Shown piece after piece: positions 30,101 to 37,896 of a stretch of 64,000 nucleotides of DNA (position 1 is its first letter; every line of letters starts with the position of its first letter). The translations under genes and the position numbers were made by a program. A model generated the notes under the pieces. That model did no database searches, was not told where the DNA came from, and saw nothing but the letters and a program-made list of their open reading frames with translations. The DNA lies in the NCBI GenBank assembly GCA_014138725.1, contig JACJID010000008.1, positions 1 to 64,000 on the forward strand, given 5' to 3'. Source of the DNA: Kutzneria viridogrisea (GTDB lineage: Bacteria > Actinomycetota > Actinomycetes > Mycobacteriales > Pseudonocardiaceae).

Positions 30101-30201
30101 CCCGCGTGCGCCGCCGGGTTTCCGACCAGTGGACCAGGAACCCGCACCGACCTGCGGAAGATCACCAGGACGAGCGCCGCACCGGTACAACGGGAATATA
30201 A
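27175..30201 (+). CDS. SARP-family regulator with BTAD, NB-ARC and TPR domains (AfsR-like)
   Basis: 1008 residues. GTG 27175 lies 7 bp after GAGGGG. The N-terminal OmpR-type winged helix (about 1-95; LVNLGTAKQRAALTVLLFEA, GNLQALISRLRQVLSRAG) is followed by a bacterial transcriptional activation domain (about 95-245). The NB-ARC ATPase has Walker A HGMPGVGKSALA, Walker B RMLIFLDNARD and a LITSRTRLRG sensor. C-terminal TPRs run from about 690 on (EAECGTLNNLGVIQYRLERH). This is the AfsR architecture, activating secondary metabolism by binding heptamer direct repeats. It may control itself or the divergent genes through 27028-27060. No biosynthetic cluster adjoins it except the tiny peptide gene downstream. 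Confidence 0.93.
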   Translation: MDFMILGPTQLRVGSELVNLGTAKQRAALTVLLFEAGQPVGIDMLVGELWPDKSFDQVRGNLQALISRLRQVLSRAGVPGGIAHTGTSYRLELDPLLVDYHRFRSLAANARIAAAGQDHAGARAQLEEGFGLWHGRPLDQLRGPWADQCREQIEAFDRLPACYTLVDCQLSLGDHTAALRTLQPLTRTYEHDQILALQWMRALRGLGRSPEATGFYHQFQRRLAQEYGAAPGEQLRELYLALLREQDQPEAGAPAHPGSGAAGNSPVPRQVPRPVAHFTGRRKMLARLDTMLDAPQEAGYRPVVALHGMPGVGKSALAAYWANLRQDRFPDGQLFIDLRGYGPAEPMAADDALAILLASLGVPQSEMPKTRAERQVRLNNALSGKRMLIFLDNARDSTQVRPLLAATPNCFGLITSRTRLRGLSIHDQVQVLDLPTLTRNESVALLVAELGEERAGQDEAALRTVAELTAGLPLGLRIVTQQIADRPHTTLAELTNELQVHEGLGVLGTQEDSDDDTATLSVAFSWSYQALPPGTARAFRLLGLHPGTDFSPEAAGALLDQGQGEIAAILRSLAKMNLLQPGTGRRHRLHDLLHGYAGDLVHHEESEQDRRAAVRRLLDWYVVSMATGNRLLNPSGATIPDLPGAEQVPAMTFDGEEQVVAWCTTEAANLTAAVQSAHRHGLHGHAWRLAANVHEVFERLGYYDKLIVSHRTALDSARTEGESEAECGTLNNLGVIQYRLERHDEARATLQEALGTAFSGEHRELTGVVLHNLASVHLALRNATTAVDLYKQAIHLFRTIGNQYIEATTLDQLANSYRLLGRDDLALVHYSRALEIRREVGHLRGQGTTLTELAKLHHEHGENDHALRVCLQALEIHERSGDRIRTAEALTVAAEIYYDLGSFEQSAAQAEQALPLARGLGSVPGEAQVLRILGLALAAQGDVQLAERMWAEATAMLARRGTPEDDPLLVHLRSLTRVRRRVSDQWTRNPHRPAEDHQDERRTGTTGI

Positions 30202-30310
30202 TTCGGGTTTCAACCGGCTCGTAATAGGCTCACCTAACATTCGTGTCAGTGACACCCACTCGGGCACCCGCCCGCACTCACAGCAACTACCCTGTGCAAA
30301 CATCTGGCCC

Positions 30311-30490
30311 ATGCACCGCACCACAGCCCTTGGGTTTGCCCTGTTCCTGGCCACAGTGCTCGCCGGACTCCTGTCCATGAGCGCCCCCGCCCCCGCATCG
30401 GCGGCCACCCAGAAGAGCAGCACTCCCCTCACCGCATCGAGGGATTCGGCGCCCCTGTGCCTGAAGCCCAAATGGGGCATGATCAACTGA
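30311..30490 (+). CDS. Small putative secreted peptide
   Basis: 59 residues, too short for usual cut-offs. ATG 30311 starts MHRTTALGFALFLATVLAGL, a clear Sec signal peptide with a probable ASAA cleavage region near residue 32. The mature ~27 residues are polar, Thr/Ser-rich and end in LCLKPKWGMIN, with a single Cys. It lies 110 bp after the SARP gene and ahead of a strong terminator, so it could be co-transcribed. It is not recognised as a known RiPP precursor; no maturation enzyme is next to it. The frame could be chance, but signal-peptide grammar this good is uncommon in noise. Confidence 0.45.
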   Translation: MHRTTALGFALFLATVLAGLLSMSAPAPASAATQKSSTPLTASRDSAPLCLKPKWGMIN

Positions 30491-30608
30491 GTTCGAGAGC
30501 ACCCTGCCGATTTTTGAAACAATTCCGGGAAAGATTCCGCGTCGACCCCGTCGCCAATTCTCCACTGTGCACAGAAACGGCGACCGGTCCCGCACACCAC
30601 CCCGGCAC

Positions 30609-30639
30609 GTGCCTCCTGCGCCCCGAGCGCAGGAGGCAC
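30609..30639 (+). terminator. Strong hairpin terminator
   Basis: GTGCCTCCTGCGC (30609-30621) and GCGCAGGAGGCAC (30627-30639) form a perfect 13-bp stem with a 5-nt loop, about 120 bp after the small peptide gene. It isolates the SARP/peptide unit from the cupin-Nramp unit. The rest of 30491-30820 holds no gene. Confidence 0.8.
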
Positions 30640-30680
30640 TCCACCACTCAGTCCCCAATGGCAGGTAAAGCGAGTTTCAC

Positions 30681-30699
30681 TCATCACGGGACATGATGA
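30681..30699. promoter_or_regulatory. Inverted repeat upstream of the cupin-Nramp operon
   Basis: TCATCA (30681-30686) and TGATGA (30694-30699) flank 7 bp, about 120 bp before the cupin start. It is a candidate operator for metal- or acid-responsive control of the pair, although it does not match a metalloregulator consensus I know. Confidence 0.35.
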
Positions 30700-30820
30700 C
30701 AGTCAGCTCGTGAGCCGCCTTGCCGGGGAACAGACCCGCCCAGAGAATGGGATCAACACGGAAGAAGATTCCACTTCCGTTGTCCCACAACAATTCCCTT
30801 CTCTGCGTGAGGACTGTGCG

Positions 30821-31471
30821 ATGACTGAGATGAACCGCCGCAAGCTGCTGGGCACCGGGGTCGGCGTGGGTGCGGCGGCGCTGGCCGGTGGTGTGGGCGG
30901 CGCGGGCACGGCGGCAGCGGCGGCGGGCGGGGACCCGGCGGGCAGGAGCCCGTCCCCGCACCTGTTCCACCTCAACGCCTCGAAGCCGGGTGTCTACAAC
31001 GGAGGCTCGCTGCGCGGGGCCAACGAGGAGAACTTCCCCATCCTGAAGGGGCAGAACGGCTCGGTCTACTACGTGACCCTGGAGGTGGGCGGGGTTCGCG
31101 AGCCGCACTGGCACCCGAGCGCCTGGGAGCTGAACTACATCATCTCGGGCTCGGCGAAGTGGACGGTGCTGGGCACCCACCCGGACGGCTCGTACCACAA
31201 CGACGCGTTCGAGGCGGGCCCCGGCGACCTGGTCTTCGCCCCGGAGGGGTTCTTCCACTACTTCGAGAACTCCAGCCCCACCGAGAAGTTGGTGGTCCTG
31301 ATCATGTTCAACTCCAGCACGCCCGAACCCAATGACGACCTCGGCATCGTGGCCTCGTTCAACTCCGTGCCGCGGGAGGTGCTCGCGGCCTCGTTCGGGG
31401 TGCCGGTCTCGGCCTTCGCCGCGATCCCGAAGGAGGTCAAGCCGGTGGTCATCACCAAGAAGACGGCGTGA
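30821..31471 (+). CDS. Exported single-domain cupin, oxalate decarboxylase/germin-like
   Basis: 216 residues with a Tat-type leader: MNRRKLLGTGVGVGAAALAG, then an Ala-rich cleavage region. The cupin core has motif 1 EPHWHPSAWELNYIISG (HxHx4E metal ligands, then a further His in motif 2) and GDLVFAPEGFFHYFEN. This is the bicupin oxalate-decarboxylase type reduced to one domain; such sites usually hold manganese. ATG 30821 follows GTGAGGACTG. Its stop overlaps the start of the Nramp gene, so a manganese transporter is made with it. Tat export allows metal loading in the cytoplasm before secretion. Activity (oxalate oxidase, decarboxylase or other) is undecided. Confidence 0.85.
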   Translation: MTEMNRRKLLGTGVGVGAAALAGGVGGAGTAAAAAGGDPAGRSPSPHLFHLNASKPGVYNGGSLRGANEENFPILKGQNGSVYYVTLEVGGVREPHWHPSAWELNYIISGSAKWTVLGTHPDGSYHNDAFEAGPGDLVFAPEGFFHYFENSSPTEKLVVLIMFNSSTPEPNDDLGIVASFNSVPREVLAASFGVPVSAFAAIPKEVKPVVITKKTA

Positions 31472-32679
31472 CGGTCGCCGCTCGGGCCAGGGCCGGGCTG
31501 GCGCTGCTCGGCCCGGCGTTCGTGGCGGCGATCGCCTACGTGGACCCGGGCAACGTGGCCACCGACGGCCAGGCCGGGGCCGAGTTCGGCTACCTGCTGG
31601 TGTGGGTCGTGGTCGCGGCCAACGTGATGGCCGGGCTGGTGCAGTACCTGTCGGCGAAACTGGGTGTGGTCACCGGCAGCACGCTGCCCGCCCTGCTTGG
31701 CGACCGGCTGGGCGGCCCGGCCAGGCTGGCCTTCTGGGCCCAGGCCGAACTGGTCGCGATGATCACGGACCTGGCCGAGGTGCTCGGCGGGGCGATCGCA
31801 CTGCACATCCTGTTCGGACTGCCGCTGCCCCTGGGCGGCGTGCTCACCGGCCTGGTGTCCACGGCGCTGCTTGCGGTGCAGAGCCGGTCCGGCCAGCGGC
31901 CCTTCGAGCGGGTGGTCACCGCGCTGCTGGCGGTGATCGCGGTGGGCTTCCTGGCCGGGCTGGTGGTCCGCCCGCCCTCGGCGAGCGCCACGGCAGCCGG
32001 GCTGCTGCCGCACTTCGCGGGCGGCGACAGCGTGCTGGCCGCGGCGGGCGTGCTCGGGGCCACCGTCATGCCGCACGTGATCTACCTGCACAGCGCGCTG
32101 GTCGGGGACCGGTTCGGGCGGCGGTCCGACCCGGTGCGGGTGCTGCGGGCCACCAGGGTCGACATCGGTGTGGCCATGACCATCGCGGGCGGCGTGAACC
32201 TGGCGATGTTGTTGTTGGCGGCCACTTCGCTGCGCGGCGCCCAGGGCGCCGGTTCGATCGAAGGGGTGCACGAGGCGCTGGGCGGTGCACTGGGCGGCAC
32301 CGTCGCCGGGCTGTTCGCGGTGGGCCTGCTGGCCTCGGGCCTCGCGTCGACCGCGGTCGGCGGCTACGCCGGATCGGTGGTCATGGCCGGGCTGCTGCAC
32401 CGCAGGGTCCCGGTGCTGGCCCGCAGGCTCGTCACGCTGGCGCCCGCGCTGGCGCTGCTGGCCTTCGGCGTGGACCCGGACCGCGCACTGACGCTGAGCC
32501 AGGTCGTGCTGTCCTGCGGCATCCCGTTCGCGCTGGTGCCGCTGGTCGTGCTGACCGGCCGCCGGGCGGTGATGGGTGATCAGGTCAACGGGCCGGTGCT
32601 GACCACCTGTGCCACGGTGGTCGCGGGCGGTGTGGTCGCGCTCAACCTGGCACTGGTCTGGCTGACGTTCACGCGGTAA
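31468..32679 (+). CDS. mntH: Nramp-family divalent metal (Mn2+/Fe2+) transporter
   Basis: Membrane transporter of 403 residues with about 11 helices. The first helix carries the metal-binding DPGN motif (AAIAYVDPGNVATDGQAGAE), and helix 6 has the second site in GATVMPHVIYLHSALV, including the Met-Pro-His of Mn2+/Fe2+ Nramps. GTG 31468 overlaps the cupin stop (GTGA), so translation is coupled. The likely job is importing manganese, which fits the adjacent metal-dependent cupin. No MntR gene is seen nearby. Confidence 0.9.
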   Translation: MTVAARARAGLALLGPAFVAAIAYVDPGNVATDGQAGAEFGYLLVWVVVAANVMAGLVQYLSAKLGVVTGSTLPALLGDRLGGPARLAFWAQAELVAMITDLAEVLGGAIALHILFGLPLPLGGVLTGLVSTALLAVQSRSGQRPFERVVTALLAVIAVGFLAGLVVRPPSASATAAGLLPHFAGGDSVLAAAGVLGATVMPHVIYLHSALVGDRFGRRSDPVRVLRATRVDIGVAMTIAGGVNLAMLLLAATSLRGAQGAGSIEGVHEALGGALGGTVAGLFAVGLLASGLASTAVGGYAGSVVMAGLLHRRVPVLARRLVTLAPALALLAFGVDPDRALTLSQVVLSCGIPFALVPLVVLTGRRAVMGDQVNGPVLTTCATVVAGGVVALNLALVWLTFTR

Positions 32680-32695
32680 TCGGCGGAGGTGTGCG

Positions 32696-33928
32696 GTGCG
32701 GGCTGATCGGCTGTCGCGGCTCGTGGTGGTCACCGCGCTGGTCGGCGTCGGCGCCGGTCTCGGTGGCATGGCCCTCGCGCTGCTGCTGCACCTGGTGCAG
32801 CACCTCGCGTACGGCTACGTGGACAACTCGTTCACCGGCGGGGTGGAGTCCGCGCCCTGGCCGCGGCGCGTGCTGGTGGTCACCGGCGGCGGGCTGGTCG
32901 CCGGGTTCGGCTGGTGGGCCCTGCACCGGTTCGGCCGCCGCCTGGTGGGCATCGCGGCGGCCGTGCGCGCCGAGGACCCGCGCATGCCGGTGCTGACCAC
33001 GGTCTGCCACGCGCTGTTGCAGATCATCACGGTGGCGCTGGGCTCACCGCTGGGCCGGGAGGTGGCCCCGCGCGAGATCGGCGCGGTGTTCGCGGGCTGG
33101 ATCAGCAGCCGGGCCGGGCTGAGCCCAGCGCAGTGCCGGACCCTGGTGGCCTGCGGGGCGGGGGCCGGTCTGGCCGCGGTCTACGACGTTCCGCTCGGCG
33201 GGGCGGTGTTCACGCTGGAAGTCCTGCTCGGTTCGTGGTCGGTGCGGGCCGTGCTGCCCGCGGTGGTGACCTCCGTGCTGGCGACGGTCGTGTCCTGGAT
33301 CGGCCTGCCCAACCAGTCCCAGTACGAGTTGCCGCGGCTGACCGTGGACGGCTCGCTGATCGTGTGGAGCGCGGTGATCGGGCCGGTCGCGGGCGTTGGG
33401 GCGTACTGGTTCTCGCGCGCCACCTCGGCGGCACGCCAGCGCGCACCGCGGGGCCGCGCCCTGCTTGTCACCGCCCCGCTGGCGTTCCTGGTCCTCGGCC
33501 TGCTGTCGATCCCGTTCCCGCAGTTGCTCGGCAACGGCAAGGGCCCCGCGCAACTGGCCTTCGACAGCACGCAGGCGCCGGCGTTGTTCGCCGCGCTCCT
33601 GGTGTTGCGGGCCCTGATCGTCGTACTGTGCCTGGGATCGGGCGCCGCCGGCGGCCTGCTGACCCCGTCGCTGGCCAACGGCGCGCTGCTGGGTGTGCTG
33701 GCCGGTGGGCTGTGGGCGCTGGCGTGGCCCGGCGCCTCGCCCGGCTCGTTCGCGGTGGTCGGTGCGGCCGCGTTCCTCGCTGCGGCACAACGCATGCCGC
33801 TCACCGCGGTGGTGCTGATCATGGAGTTCACCAACGCCTCGCACGATCTGCTCGTCCCGGTCCTGCTCGCCGTGGCGGGGGCCGTGGCCACGGAGCGGCT
33901 GTGCGGACGGCGGGCGAAAACCGGTTGA
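32696..33928 (+). CDS. ClC-family chloride channel or H+/Cl- antiporter
   Basis: Integral membrane protein of 410 residues. The ClC signatures are present in altered form: GSPLGREVAPREIGAVFAGW covers the GSGIP and GREGP regions and keeps the gating Glu (GRE). AVYDVPLGGAVFTLEVLLGS matches the region after helix H, and GSGAAGGLLTPSLANGALLG is the third Cl-binding motif. GTG 32696 lies behind CGGAGG, 16 bp after the Nramp gene. A co-transcribed acid-stress or ion-balance role with oxalate metabolism is possible but inferred. Whether channel or antiporter is not decidable here. Confidence 0.88.
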   Translation: MRADRLSRLVVVTALVGVGAGLGGMALALLLHLVQHLAYGYVDNSFTGGVESAPWPRRVLVVTGGGLVAGFGWWALHRFGRRLVGIAAAVRAEDPRMPVLTTVCHALLQIITVALGSPLGREVAPREIGAVFAGWISSRAGLSPAQCRTLVACGAGAGLAAVYDVPLGGAVFTLEVLLGSWSVRAVLPAVVTSVLATVVSWIGLPNQSQYELPRLTVDGSLIVWSAVIGPVAGVGAYWFSRATSAARQRAPRGRALLVTAPLAFLVLGLLSIPFPQLLGNGKGPAQLAFDSTQAPALFAALLVLRALIVVLCLGSGAAGGLLTPSLANGALLGVLAGGLWALAWPGASPGSFAVVGAAAFLAAAQRMPLTAVVLIMEFTNASHDLLVPVLLAVAGAVATERLCGRRAKTG

Positions 33929-34082
33929 GCGCGGCCAGCGGGGTTTGCCAGGATCTGGGCATCCCGACAGAGCAGTGCCCCGGGGCGCTAGACCGGTGGG
34001 AGCAGGAGGCGGTGGGCGGGAAGCCCGCACGCGTGACGCACGATCGGCGTCCTGAGCAGCCCCACCGGACCCGGCCCAAACC

Positions 34083-34088
34083 TATGAT
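34083..34088 (+). promoter_or_regulatory. -10 element for a leaderless transcript
   Basis: TATGAT sits 7 bp before ATG 34096, the spacing of actinomycete leaderless mRNAs whose first base is the A of the start codon. No Shine-Dalgarno precedes that ATG, which supports this reading. No good -35 is seen. Confidence 0.45.
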
Positions 34089-34095
34089 CGGCTCC

Positions 34096-34470
34096 ATGGA
34101 GCACAACGAGGCAGTGGCCTTCGCGCAGTCCTGGGCCCAGGCGTGGAACAGCAGGGACCTGGAGCGGGTGCTGAGCCACTTCGCGCAGGACGTGGTGTTC
34201 ACCTCACCGGTGGCGGCGCAGTTCCGGGGCAGCGGCGTGATCACCGGCAAGGACGAACTGCGCGAGTACTGGGCCGAGGGCCTGCGGCGCATCCCGGACC
34301 TGCACTTCGAGGTGCTCGGGGTCTACCTGGGCCTGCACACGCTGGTGATCAACTACCGGAACCAGCTGGGCAGGCTGGTGTGCGAGGTGCTGGTCTTCGA
34401 GGGGGACCTGGTCGTGCGGGGGCACGGGACCTACCTCGGGGAGGCTGGCAACCCGGCCGGGGTGCGGTGA
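34096..34470 (+). CDS. SnoaL-like/NTF2-fold protein
   Basis: 124-residue cytosolic protein with the cone-shaped NTF2-like fold pattern: FAQSWAQAWNSRDLERVLSH, FTSPVAAQFRGSGVITGKDE, LREYWAEGLRRIPDLHFEVL, and a C-terminal beta sheet ending HGTYLGEAG. SnoaL-like proteins include cyclases, isomerases and many uncharacterised members. Start ATG 34096 is chosen because of the promoter 7 bp upstream (ATG 34084 lies inside it). It ends 19 bp before the converging IspH stop. Function not predictable. Confidence 0.8.
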   Translation: MEHNEAVAFAQSWAQAWNSRDLERVLSHFAQDVVFTSPVAAQFRGSGVITGKDELREYWAEGLRRIPDLHFEVLGVYLGLHTLVINYRNQLGRLVCEVLVFEGDLVVRGHGTYLGEAGNPAGVR

Positions 34471-34489
34471 ACGGCCCCGGCCGGGTCGG

Positions 34490-35434
34490 CTACGCACGCG
34501 GTGTGCGCAGCACCGAGGGCATTCCGAAGTGGATGGTCTCCCTGGTGACCTCCCGCTCGGTCACGGTGACCGGGCCGAAGCCGCGCAGGTAGTCGATGAC
34601 CTCCTCGACCAGTCGCGGCGGCGCGGAGGCGCCCGCGGTCAGGCCCACGGTGCGCACCCCGGCCAGCCACTCGGTGTCGATGTCCCCGGTGTCGTCGATC
34701 AGGTAGGCGGGGGTTCCCCTGCGCTGCGCGAGTTCCACCAGCCGCACCGAGTTCGAGGAGTTGCGCGAGCCGACCACGAGCACCAGGTCGGACTCGTCCG
34801 CGATCGCGGTCAACGCCTCCTGCCGGTTCGTCGTGGCGTAACAGATGTCCTCACTGCCCGGTGCGCGCAGCGCCGGGAAGCGCTCGCGCAGCGCGGCCAC
34901 CACCTCGGTGGTCTCGTCCACGGCGAGCGTGGTCTGGGTCAGGTAGGACACCCGCTCCGGGTCGGGCACCTCCAGCGTGGCGACCTCCTCGGCGTTCTGC
35001 ACCAGGATCGTGTGCTCCGGCGCCTCACCGAGCGTGCCCTCCACCTCCTCGTGCCCGGCGTGCCCGATCAGCAGCACGGTGTCCCCGCGGGCGGCGAACC
35101 GGCGCGCCTCCACGTGCACCTTGGTCACCAACGGGCAGCTCGCGTCGACGACCTCCAGCCCGCGGCCTCGTGCCTCGTCCCGGACCGCGGGCGACACGCC
35201 GTGCGCGGAGAACACGACGGTCGCCCCGTCGGGCACCGCGTCCAGCTCGTCGACGAAGACCGCGCCACGGGCTTCGAGATCGGCGACCACGTGCACGTTG
35301 TGCACGATCTGCTTGCGCACATAGACCGGCGGCTCGCGCTGGTCCAGCACGCGCTCGACGATCTCGATGGCCCGCTCCACCCCGGCGCAGAACGATCGGG
35401 GCCCGGCCAGCAGCACGGTCCTCGCCTCGGCCAT
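34490..35434 (-). CDS. ispH: IspH, 4-hydroxy-3-methylbut-2-enyl diphosphate reductase
   Basis: Last step of the MEP pathway, giving IPP and DMAPP with a [4Fe-4S] cluster. 314 residues from ATG 35434, where the homologous N-terminus begins ([20 protein letters not shown]). The three cluster Cys are in [17 protein letters not shown] and [10 protein letters not shown]; active-site His appears in IVHNVHVV and [25 protein letters not shown] is the conserved C-terminal substrate loop. It follows the polyprenyl synthase stop by 10 bp and closes the encapsulin operon, so it likely boosts precursor supply for the cyclases. A second housekeeping copy probably exists elsewhere. Confidence 0.95.
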   Translation of the reverse strand: MAEARTVLLAGPRSFCAGVERAIEIVERVLDQREPPVYVRKQIVHNVHVVADLEARGAVFVDELDAVPDGATVVFSAHGVSPAVRDEARGRGLEVVDASCPLVTKVHVEARRFAARGDTVLLIGHAGHEEVEGTLGEAPEHTILVQNAEEVATLEVPDPERVSYLTQTTLAVDETTEVVAALRERFPALRAPGSEDICYATTNRQEALTAIADESDLVLVVGSRNSSNSVRLVELAQRRGTPAYLIDDTGDIDTEWLAGVRTVGLTAGASAPPRLVEEVIDYLRGFGPVTVTEREVTRETIHFGMPSVLRTPRA

Positions 35435-35444
35435 CCTCGCCTTC

Positions 35445-36485
35445 CTAGTGGTCACGACGGGTGGCCATCCTGGCCAGCGCGGCCAGTTCGGCGGCCGCGC
35501 GGTCACAGGGCTCGGCCGCACCGAGCACGCGCACGGCCTCGGCCAGCAGGTGGTCGGCCCGGTCCTGGCTCCACGTCCGGCCGCCCGCCCGCTCGATCAA
35601 CTCGGCGGCACGGGACAGTTCCGCCGTGGTCAGTGGCTGATCCCGTTGGTACAGCACGGAAAGCTCGGCGGCCTCCACCGTGCCCGAGGTCAGCGCGGCC
35701 ACCACCGGCAGCGACTTCTTGCGGCTGCTCAGGTCCGAGTGCACCGGCTTGCCGGTGACCTGGGTGTCGCCCCAGATGCCGAGCAGGTCGTCGACCAGTT
35801 GGAAGGCCAGCCCGAGGTTCTCACCGAACCCGTGCAGCAGCCGGACCCGCTCGGTGCTGGCACCGCCGTAGAGCGCGCCGATCGCGCAGGAACACGCCAG
35901 CAGCGCGCCGGTCTTCTTGCCCGCCATGGTGAGGACCTCGCGCAGCTCCACGTCGGAGCGGTCCTCGAAGGACACGTCCTCGGCCTGGCCCTCCACCAGT
36001 TCCTGCACGGCGGCGGACAGCATGCGCACGCCCTCCTGGGTGGCGGGGTGCCCGCTGCCCACGAGCACGTCGATGGCCAGGGTCAGCAGCGCGTCCCCGG
36101 CGAGGATCGCCGAGCTGACCCCGAACACGCTCCAGGCCGTGGGGCGGTGACGCCTGCTGACGTCACCGTCCATCACGTCGTCGTGCAGCAGTGAGAAGTT
36201 GTGCACCAGCTCCACGGCCACCGCGGCGGGCACCGCGGCGGCCGCGCCACCGCCGACGGCCTCCGCCGCCAGCAGCACCAGCGTGGGTCGGATCGCCTTG
36301 CCGCCATCACCTCCGGTCGGCGTGCCGTCGGCGTCCCACCAGCCGAAGTGGTAGCCGGCGACCCGGCGCATCGAGGCGGGCAGCGTGTCCACCGCCGCCC
36401 GCAGCGCCGGATCGACCAGTCCCCGGCTCCAGGCCAGGGACTGCCTGGCGGAGCGGGCATTTGTCATGACGTCAATGGTGACCAT
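35445..36485 (-). CDS. Polyprenyl (FPP/GGPP-type) diphosphate synthase of the encapsulin operon
   Basis: 346-residue trans-isoprenyl diphosphate synthase, condensing IPP with allylic diphosphates. [15 protein letters not shown] (about 61-75) binds IPP. The first Asp-rich motif is [18 protein letters not shown] (DDVMD about 102-106), without the two-residue insertion of many FPP synthases and with Phe five positions before it. The second motif is [11 protein letters not shown], with the fourth Asp replaced. [13 protein letters not shown] is conserved. ATG 36485 touches an AGGGGAG site; ATG 36467 is an alternative. It follows the first shell gene by 7 bp. Expected to supply the C15 substrate of the cyclases, but chain length is uncertain. 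Such synthases are reported partners of Family 2B encapsulins. Confidence 0.92.
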   Translation of the reverse strand: MVTIDVMTNARSARQSLAWSRGLVDPALRAAVDTLPASMRRVAGYHFGWWDADGTPTGGDGGKAIRPTLVLLAAEAVGGGAAAAVPAAVAVELVHNFSLLHDDVMDGDVSRRHRPTAWSVFGVSSAILAGDALLTLAIDVLVGSGHPATQEGVRMLSAAVQELVEGQAEDVSFEDRSDVELREVLTMAGKKTGALLACSCAIGALYGGASTERVRLLHGFGENLGLAFQLVDDLLGIWGDTQVTGKPVHSDLSSRKKSLPVVAALTSGTVEAAELSVLYQRDQPLTTAELSRAAELIERAGGRTWSQDRADHLLAEAVRVLGAAEPCDRAAAELAALARMATRRDH

Positions 36486-36492
36486 CTCCCCT

Positions 36493-37893
36493 CTAGGAAC
36501 CGATCTGGACGTCTTCGAGCACGCCGAGCGCGTCGGGCACGAGCACCGCGGCGGAGTAGTAGGTGCTGACCAGGTAGGAGATGATCGCCTTCTCGCTGAT
36601 CCCCATGAACCGCACGGAAAGCCCCGGCTCCACCTCGTCGGACAGGCCGGTCTGGCGCAGGCCGATCACGCCCTCGCTGTCCACGCCGGTACGCATGGCG
36701 ATGATCGAGGAGGTGTTGTGCTTGGAGATCGGCAGCTTGTCGCAGGGCAGGATCGGCACCCCGCGCCAGGACTGCAACTGCCTGCCCTCGAAGGCCGTGG
36801 TGGGCGGCAGGATGCCGCGGTGGTTGCACTGCTTGCGGAAGGCCGCGATCGTCCTGGGGTGGGCGACGAAGAACTCGGTCTTGCGCCTGCGGGCGAGCAG
36901 GTTGTCCATGTCGTCGGGGGTGGGCGGGCCCGAGCGCGGGTGGACGCGCTGCTTGAAGTCGGCGTTGTGCAGCAGGCCGAAGTCGCGGTTGTTGATCAGC
37001 TCGTGCTCCTGGCGCTCGCGCACCGCCTGGATCGTCAGCCGCAACTGCTGCTCGGTCTGGTTCATCGGCTCGTTGTAGAGATCGGCCACCCGGGAGTGCA
37101 CCCGCAGCACCGTCTGCGCGAGGCTGAGCTCGTACTCGCGCGGGAACTCGTCGTAGTCCACGAACGTGCCCGGCAGGTCCGGCTCGCCCACGTGGCCCGA
37201 GGCCAGGTCGATCGCGGCCTCACCGTGCTTGTTCTGCGACTGCGAGCCCGCGGCGCGGAAGCGCTCCAGGTGTGCCCGCAGCTCGGCGGACTGCTCGGCC
37301 ACCTCGCGGAAGGACTGCGCGGACAGGGTGAGCACGGTGCAGCGGGTGTCCGCCTTCGCGGTGAACGACCAGTTCAGCTGCTCGGCGGCCAGCGCGCCGT
37401 CACCGAGGAAGTCCCCGTCGGCGACCACGCCGAGCGCGGTCTCGTTGCCGTACTTGCCTTCTCCGGTCTTGGTCACCCGGCCGTGCACGATCAGCACGAC
37501 CTGGTCGACCGCCGACCCGGCCTCCGCGAGGGTCTCGCCCGCGGACAGCTCGCGCTGCACGAAGCGGTTGGCCAGCGCGCTGAGCACCTGGCTGTCGTCG
37601 AACCCGCGCAGCGCGGGGATCTCGCCCAGCTCGGCGGGGATCACCCGGACCTGCGAGCCGGTGGCGACGAACTCGATGCGCCCGTCACCCACGGAGTAGG
37701 TCAGTCGGCGGTTGACCCGGTAGGCGCCGCCCTTGATGTCCTCCCAGGGCAGCGCGTGCAGCAGCCAGCGCGGGCTGATGCCCTGCATCTGGGGCACGGA
37801 CTTGGTGGTGGTGGCCAGGTTCCGCGCCGCGGCGGTGCCGAGACTCTGCGGTGACTGTCCCGTGTCGACACCAGGCTCAAGCGTCTCGGTCAC
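36493..37893 (-). CDS. Family 2B encapsulin shell protein with cyclic-nucleotide-binding-type domain (shell 1)
   Basis: 466-residue HK97-fold shell subunit expected to self-assemble into a nanocompartment. The N-terminal arm carries [15 protein letters not shown] (17-31) and [13 protein letters not shown] cNMP-binding-like beta-barrel is inserted at about 95-205 ([47 protein letters not shown]). Its phosphate-binding cassette lacks the usual FGE..L..xxR.A pattern, so ligand binding is doubtful. The HK97 part has the family-2 hallmarks [34 protein letters not shown] and [20 protein letters not shown] near the C-terminus. GTG 37893 is 3 bp after the two-domain cyclase. A paralogue lies at 41262-42674. 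Confidence 0.93.
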   Translation of the reverse strand: MTETLEPGVDTGQSPQSLGTAAARNLATTTKSVPQMQGISPRWLLHALPWEDIKGGAYRVNRRLTYSVGDGRIEFVATGSQVRVIPAELGEIPALRGFDDSQVLSALANRFVQRELSAGETLAEAGSAVDQVVLIVHGRVTKTGEGKYGNETALGVVADGDFLGDGALAAEQLNWSFTAKADTRCTVLTLSAQSFREVAEQSAELRAHLERFRAAGSQSQNKHGEAAIDLASGHVGEPDLPGTFVDYDEFPREYELSLAQTVLRVHSRVADLYNEPMNQTEQQLRLTIQAVRERQEHELINNRDFGLLHNADFKQRVHPRSGPPTPDDMDNLLARRRKTEFFVAHPRTIAAFRKQCNHRGILPPTTAFEGRQLQSWRGVPILPCDKLPISKHNTSSIIAMRTGVDSEGVIGLRQTGLSDEVEPGLSVRFMGISEKAIISYLVSTYYSAAVLVPDALGVLEDVQIGS

Positions 37894-37896
37894 GGC

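Noticed and set aside
30311-30490. Lanthipeptide or lasso peptide precursor
   Set aside because: No modifying enzyme, protease or transporter typical of those clusters is adjacent, and a Sec signal peptide is present instead of a RiPP leader.
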